Shown here: in pieces, positions 60,803 to 64,000 of the stretch
Position numbering within the stretch: the first letter of the stretch is position 1
Layout: each line of letters begins with the position of its first letter
Made by a program: the position numbers and the translations under genes
The notes under the pieces: generated by a model
Database searches by the model: none
Told to the model about the DNA's origin: nothing
What the model saw: only the letters and a program-made list of their open reading frames with translations
Source: Proales similis
Taxonomy: Eukaryota > Rotifera > Eurotatoria > Ploima > Proalidae
Direction of reading: 5' to 3'
Assembly (NCBI GenBank): GCA_019059635.1
Contig: JAGVRJ010000011.1
Location: 682,001 to 746,000, forward strand
Length of the DNA stretch: 64,000 bases

Positions 60803-63558
60803 GCCAAAACCCAGCTGGATGATTCTATCAATCCCAAAGTAAGCAGATTCTTCTCTATACAAAATGCAATTTTTGAAAATTCACTGTTCATTTTTTGCTA
60901 GTCAAAAAAAACTGTTCTTAAGCCCAAAGATCAACTGGAACTAAGTGATAAGGTAAGAATCTCCAGCTTTTTTTAGTTTTTCCAAAGATCTTAAATGCCG
61001 GAAATTTTTCAGGAACTTGATGAAAAAATAAGTAAAACGCTTAGAGTAGAAAGACCAAACTCTACTTTAAATACGGTTATATTTGACAATAAACGGCGTC
61101 GATTCATCAATTTGCCATTTATGGATTCATCACATATTCTTCTACATGTTGAAGGCAACTTATTGTTTAAAGATGGCGAAGAAGCCTTCCAACATTTAAA
61201 TGAAATAAAAAGTTTGTTGCCTTTTTCCGCGCTTTTCTAATCATTCGCATATAATCAGGAATCCTTAATTATAGAGAAGCAAAGTATTTTACCCAGTTCA
61301 GCAGATCCAGCTTTTTTAGACGAATTCATGGACTCAAATGGTCAACGACGTTTTCGTTTGCTTAAAAACAAATTCAATTATTCTGAGCGTATGATTCAGA
61401 CAAGTCGTATAACGAGACAAGTAAAAAATTTTCATAACTACTTAATCTTAATTTGGAACTAATCTAGTTGTTTCAAGGACGCATGGACGATGACCGAGAA
61501 TGTCGAAAAATTGAATTTTTCGGATCAAGTAAACTTGTCAATTATTTTTGATGAATTCGAAGTTAACGAAAAGCGAGTAAGTAACAAAAAATCAAAAATT
61601 AAACATTTTGTTTCAAAATTTTGTTTAAGCTTAGAGACGCAGAAGAAATGAGGAAAAAGAATAAAGCTTTCTTTTTAAGATCAAGGAAAGAGCAGAACAA
61701 ATCTCGGCTTGAAGAAGATGTATTAAATTTTGATAATAATTTTAAGTTGCAATCATTTTATTTCGACCATAGAAAAGCTTCAAGCTACTTGTTAGCGTCA
61801 AGTTAGTCGAACGAATGATTAGTCAAAACATGATGAACGATATAATGCAAGATTTCAAGTTTTATGATGACAAGTCAGATATTTACAGAAAAGATGGGAG
61901 TTTGCTTCCACTATGGAGATTCAATAGCGATTTCACTCGAAAAAAGTGTGTGACTGCGATATGCTGGAACGAAAAATATATTGACTTGTTTGCCGTTTCA
62001 ATCAGTGATAGTTAGTTTCGACTCTTTTTTCGAAGATGACATAATCTTAATTTTCCTTTTTCTTATGAAATTCTAGCCCACTCCGTAGACCTCTCCAAAG
62101 GATATATTGTACTTTATTCGCTAAAGAATCCCTCGTTTTTCGAAAGCAAATTCGAAACAGATTCAGGTTGTACAACGATTCACTTCAATAAGACTCGAGG
62201 ACACTTCTTAGCTGCTGGTTTTTATGACGGCAGTGTGACTTTATTTGATATCACCCCTAAAAAGAAACGAGAGTCTAGGTTCCAAGTGAATTACTTGATC
62301 GGAAAGCATTCTGAACCAGTTTGGCAGGTCTGCTTTAAGTAAACGATGAATTATTTTTCAACTCCTATTTGGTTTTTCTTAAGGTTCAATGGCTTGCTGA
62401 TGACTACGAAGGAAATGCAAACTTCTGTTCAATCTCTTCTGACGGTCAAGTTATCTTATGGACCTTAAGAAATGTTAAGCATTTTTCCTACTTTTTAAAT
62501 TTTGGTGGCTTATCAGAATCAAAATTCATCTAGTCGCTAATCCAGCCTCTGGTTCTCGTTGACCTTAATCGTCTTGAATCCAGAAGTGGAAATCATCATT
62601 TTTTGAGTAAAGTCTCAAATTTTGATTAAAAAGGTTATATAACACGTAATATGAAAAGGCTCGGCAACTTGCATTGATTTCAACGAAAAGCAAGAGGGTC
62701 TATTTTTGGTTGGAACCGAAGATGGAAAAGTCATGGAATTGTCTAACCTTTATAAAGGCAAACTTCTCACTGTTTATAACTGTCATCATATGCCGATTTA
62801 TTCACTTCGCTGGAACCCTTTCCTCAAAAAAGTTTTTATTACGGGATCTACAGACTGCAGCGTAAAAATTTGGGATCAGCGTTTTTCGTAAATATTTCCA
62901 AAAATGTTTGGATATTATCTTTCATTTAAGTCTTTCGGTTTAAAAAGGGAACCGATTTTCAAATATCAACACTCAGTCCCAATCAGCGACGTAGCTTGGT
63001 CACCCAGCTCTTCTACATTGTTCGGGATTTTGACTGCCGATGGAATGATTCATATATACGACCTATTCATAAACCGTTATGAACCATTGTGTGTTCAAAA
63101 GGCATTCACCAAGTTAAAACAAAGGCCAACTAGGATAGTGTTCAATAAATATGCTCCAATCTTATTGGTTGGAAATGAAAAGTAAGTATTTCTTAATCTC
63201 TAACTCGAAAAACATTTTCAATCTGTGATGGAATTGCATTAAGCGGTTTAGTAGTTAGTTTCAAGCTGTCTCCAAACCTTCGGTCGGTTCCCAAGGTAAA
63301 TTTTTGAAATTTCTGCCGTTGTTTCTTGTTTTCATTATTTCGTTAAAACTCAAGGATGCAAAAAATAACCCGATAACTGTTTTAAACAAAGAAAGCTACG
63401 AGAGAAGCAAAATGAGCAGAATAATTGATAGTGAGCTGGATGGATGTGAGAAAAAAGTCACAACGGAGAGAGCAGTATTCGATTTTGAGGAAAGAAAAGT
63501 AAAAAGGCGTGAAAAGGCAATCGAAGGCATCGAAGCAACCGAGGACGCAGTTGATTGA
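60803..63558 (+). CDS. DNAI1: Axonemal dynein intermediate chain 1
   Basis: Outer-arm dynein intermediate chain of motile cilia. Exons: AKTQLDDSINPK, KTVLKPKDQLELSDK (human VRPPDQLELTDAE), ELDEKISKTLRVERPN, SSHILLHVEGNLLFKDGEEA, helical middle, ISQNMMNDIMQDFKFYDDKSDIYR, GSLLPLWRFNSDFTRKKCVTAICWNEKYIDLFAVS (two blocks), KGYIVLYSLKNPSFFESKF, GHFLAAGFYDGSVTLFDI, GKHSEPVWQVQWL, NANFCSISSDGQVILWTL, EGLFLVGTEDGKVMELS, WNPFLKKVFITGSTDCSVKIWD, VPISDVAWSPSSSTLFGILTADGMIHIYDL and NRYEPLC: the complete DNAI1 order with five or more WD repeats. The start exon is unresolved: the first exon I read (60803) follows an acceptor-like TAG and has no ATG. The last exon is a charged coil ending at 63558. Confidence 0.9.
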
Positions 63559-64000
63559 GGCCCTCGATTTAGATGATCGGGAAATTGTTCTCCAAGTTCT
63601 ACAAATTATGCACCATAATATGGTTCATTATTTAGCTTAATATTAGCGCATGGCGATTGCTTTGTCTTTATAGAAACAAACTTCTCTCGCTTTGAACTTG
63701 AATTTATGCTAGTAAAATTGCACTACTGTTTGTTTCGAATAAATTATTCACATAAAGTAAGATGGCTTAGTTTAGCCCAAAAAACTTAGTTTGGCCAAGA
63801 AATTTTATTTAGCATTGTGAATAATAAGCTCAGTACTGGTCTTTTAAGTCTAAATTTAGCTGAGCGAATTGCGTTCGTTTTTTTTCCTCAAAATATGTCG
63901 ACCCGCATACTCGCTAGGTTAATTTGCGCATTAGTTTAATAATCAAGACGAATATAAGTAGTCCTCATCAAACAGAAGAAGCTTTTTAGTCGATGAGCAA
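63559..64000. other. Intergenic, end of window
   Basis: Downstream of DNAI1. AT-rich 3' UTR and spacer (AATAAA near 63739). No coding signal before the edge. Confidence 0.5.

Overview
The window is nuclear DNA of a small-genome animal. The genes are spliced with very short introns (those I could measure exactly are 53-62 nt; one tentative intron is 109 nt). Boundaries are GT-AG with one clear GC-AG exception, and transcripts end at AATAAA signals. Gene content is typical of a ciliated bilaterian: axonemal dynein intermediate chain, a probable ciliary CFAP119, a rhodopsin-family receptor, shugoshin, UBR5, Integrator INTS15, THOC6, MFSD8/CLN7, syntaxin-8, RASSF, NAA60 and NAA80. The species cannot be named from the sequence. 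A compact-genome invertebrate (for example a meiofaunal lophotrochozoan) is my inference only. I saw no tRNA, rRNA, transposon, viral gene or CRISPR array.

Layout. 1-2775 holds the 3' part of topoisomerase 3-alpha (+), convergent with shugoshin (2976-4598, -). 6.2-9 kb holds a small orphan gene and a BEN-domain gene (+). 9.7-13.8 kb holds a Ser-rich orphan and CPPED1 (both -). 16.5-22.2 kb holds a GPCR, the mRNA cap methyltransferase RNMT and the tRNA dihydrouridine synthase DUS2 (+), convergent with a short orphan (-). 24-30.7 kb is a dense plus-strand run: NAA60, NAA80, SAC3D1, RASSF2/4/6-like, INTS15. 32.8-35.2 kb holds a disordered protein with a PP1 docking motif and STX8 (+). 35.5-47.2 kb holds AFG2A/SPATA5 and a giant single-exon UBR5 (-). 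48.5-52 kb holds an orphan and MFSD8 (+). 52.1-60.1 kb holds a CFAP119-like gene, OTUD7, ETNPPL and THOC6 (-). 60.8-63.6 kb holds DNAI1 (+).

The genes do not form one pathway. They are mostly housekeeping functions: genome maintenance (TOP3A, SGO), RNA processing and export (RNMT, DUS2, INTS15, THOC6), N-terminal acetylation (NAA60, NAA80), ubiquitin (UBR5, OTUD7), endolysosomal trafficking (STX8, MFSD8) and cilia (DNAI1, CFAP119-like). The left half has kilobase-scale non-coding gaps. From about 47 kb the DNA is visibly more AT-rich. I found no convincing new multi-gene system. The most interesting points are lineage-specific changes in known proteins: UBR5 without an MLLE domain, OTUD7 without UBA and A20 zinc finger, AFG2A with an added Cys/His cluster, RASSF with a long N-terminal extension, the NAA60-NAA80 pair 45 bp apart, and a GC-AG intron in STX8.
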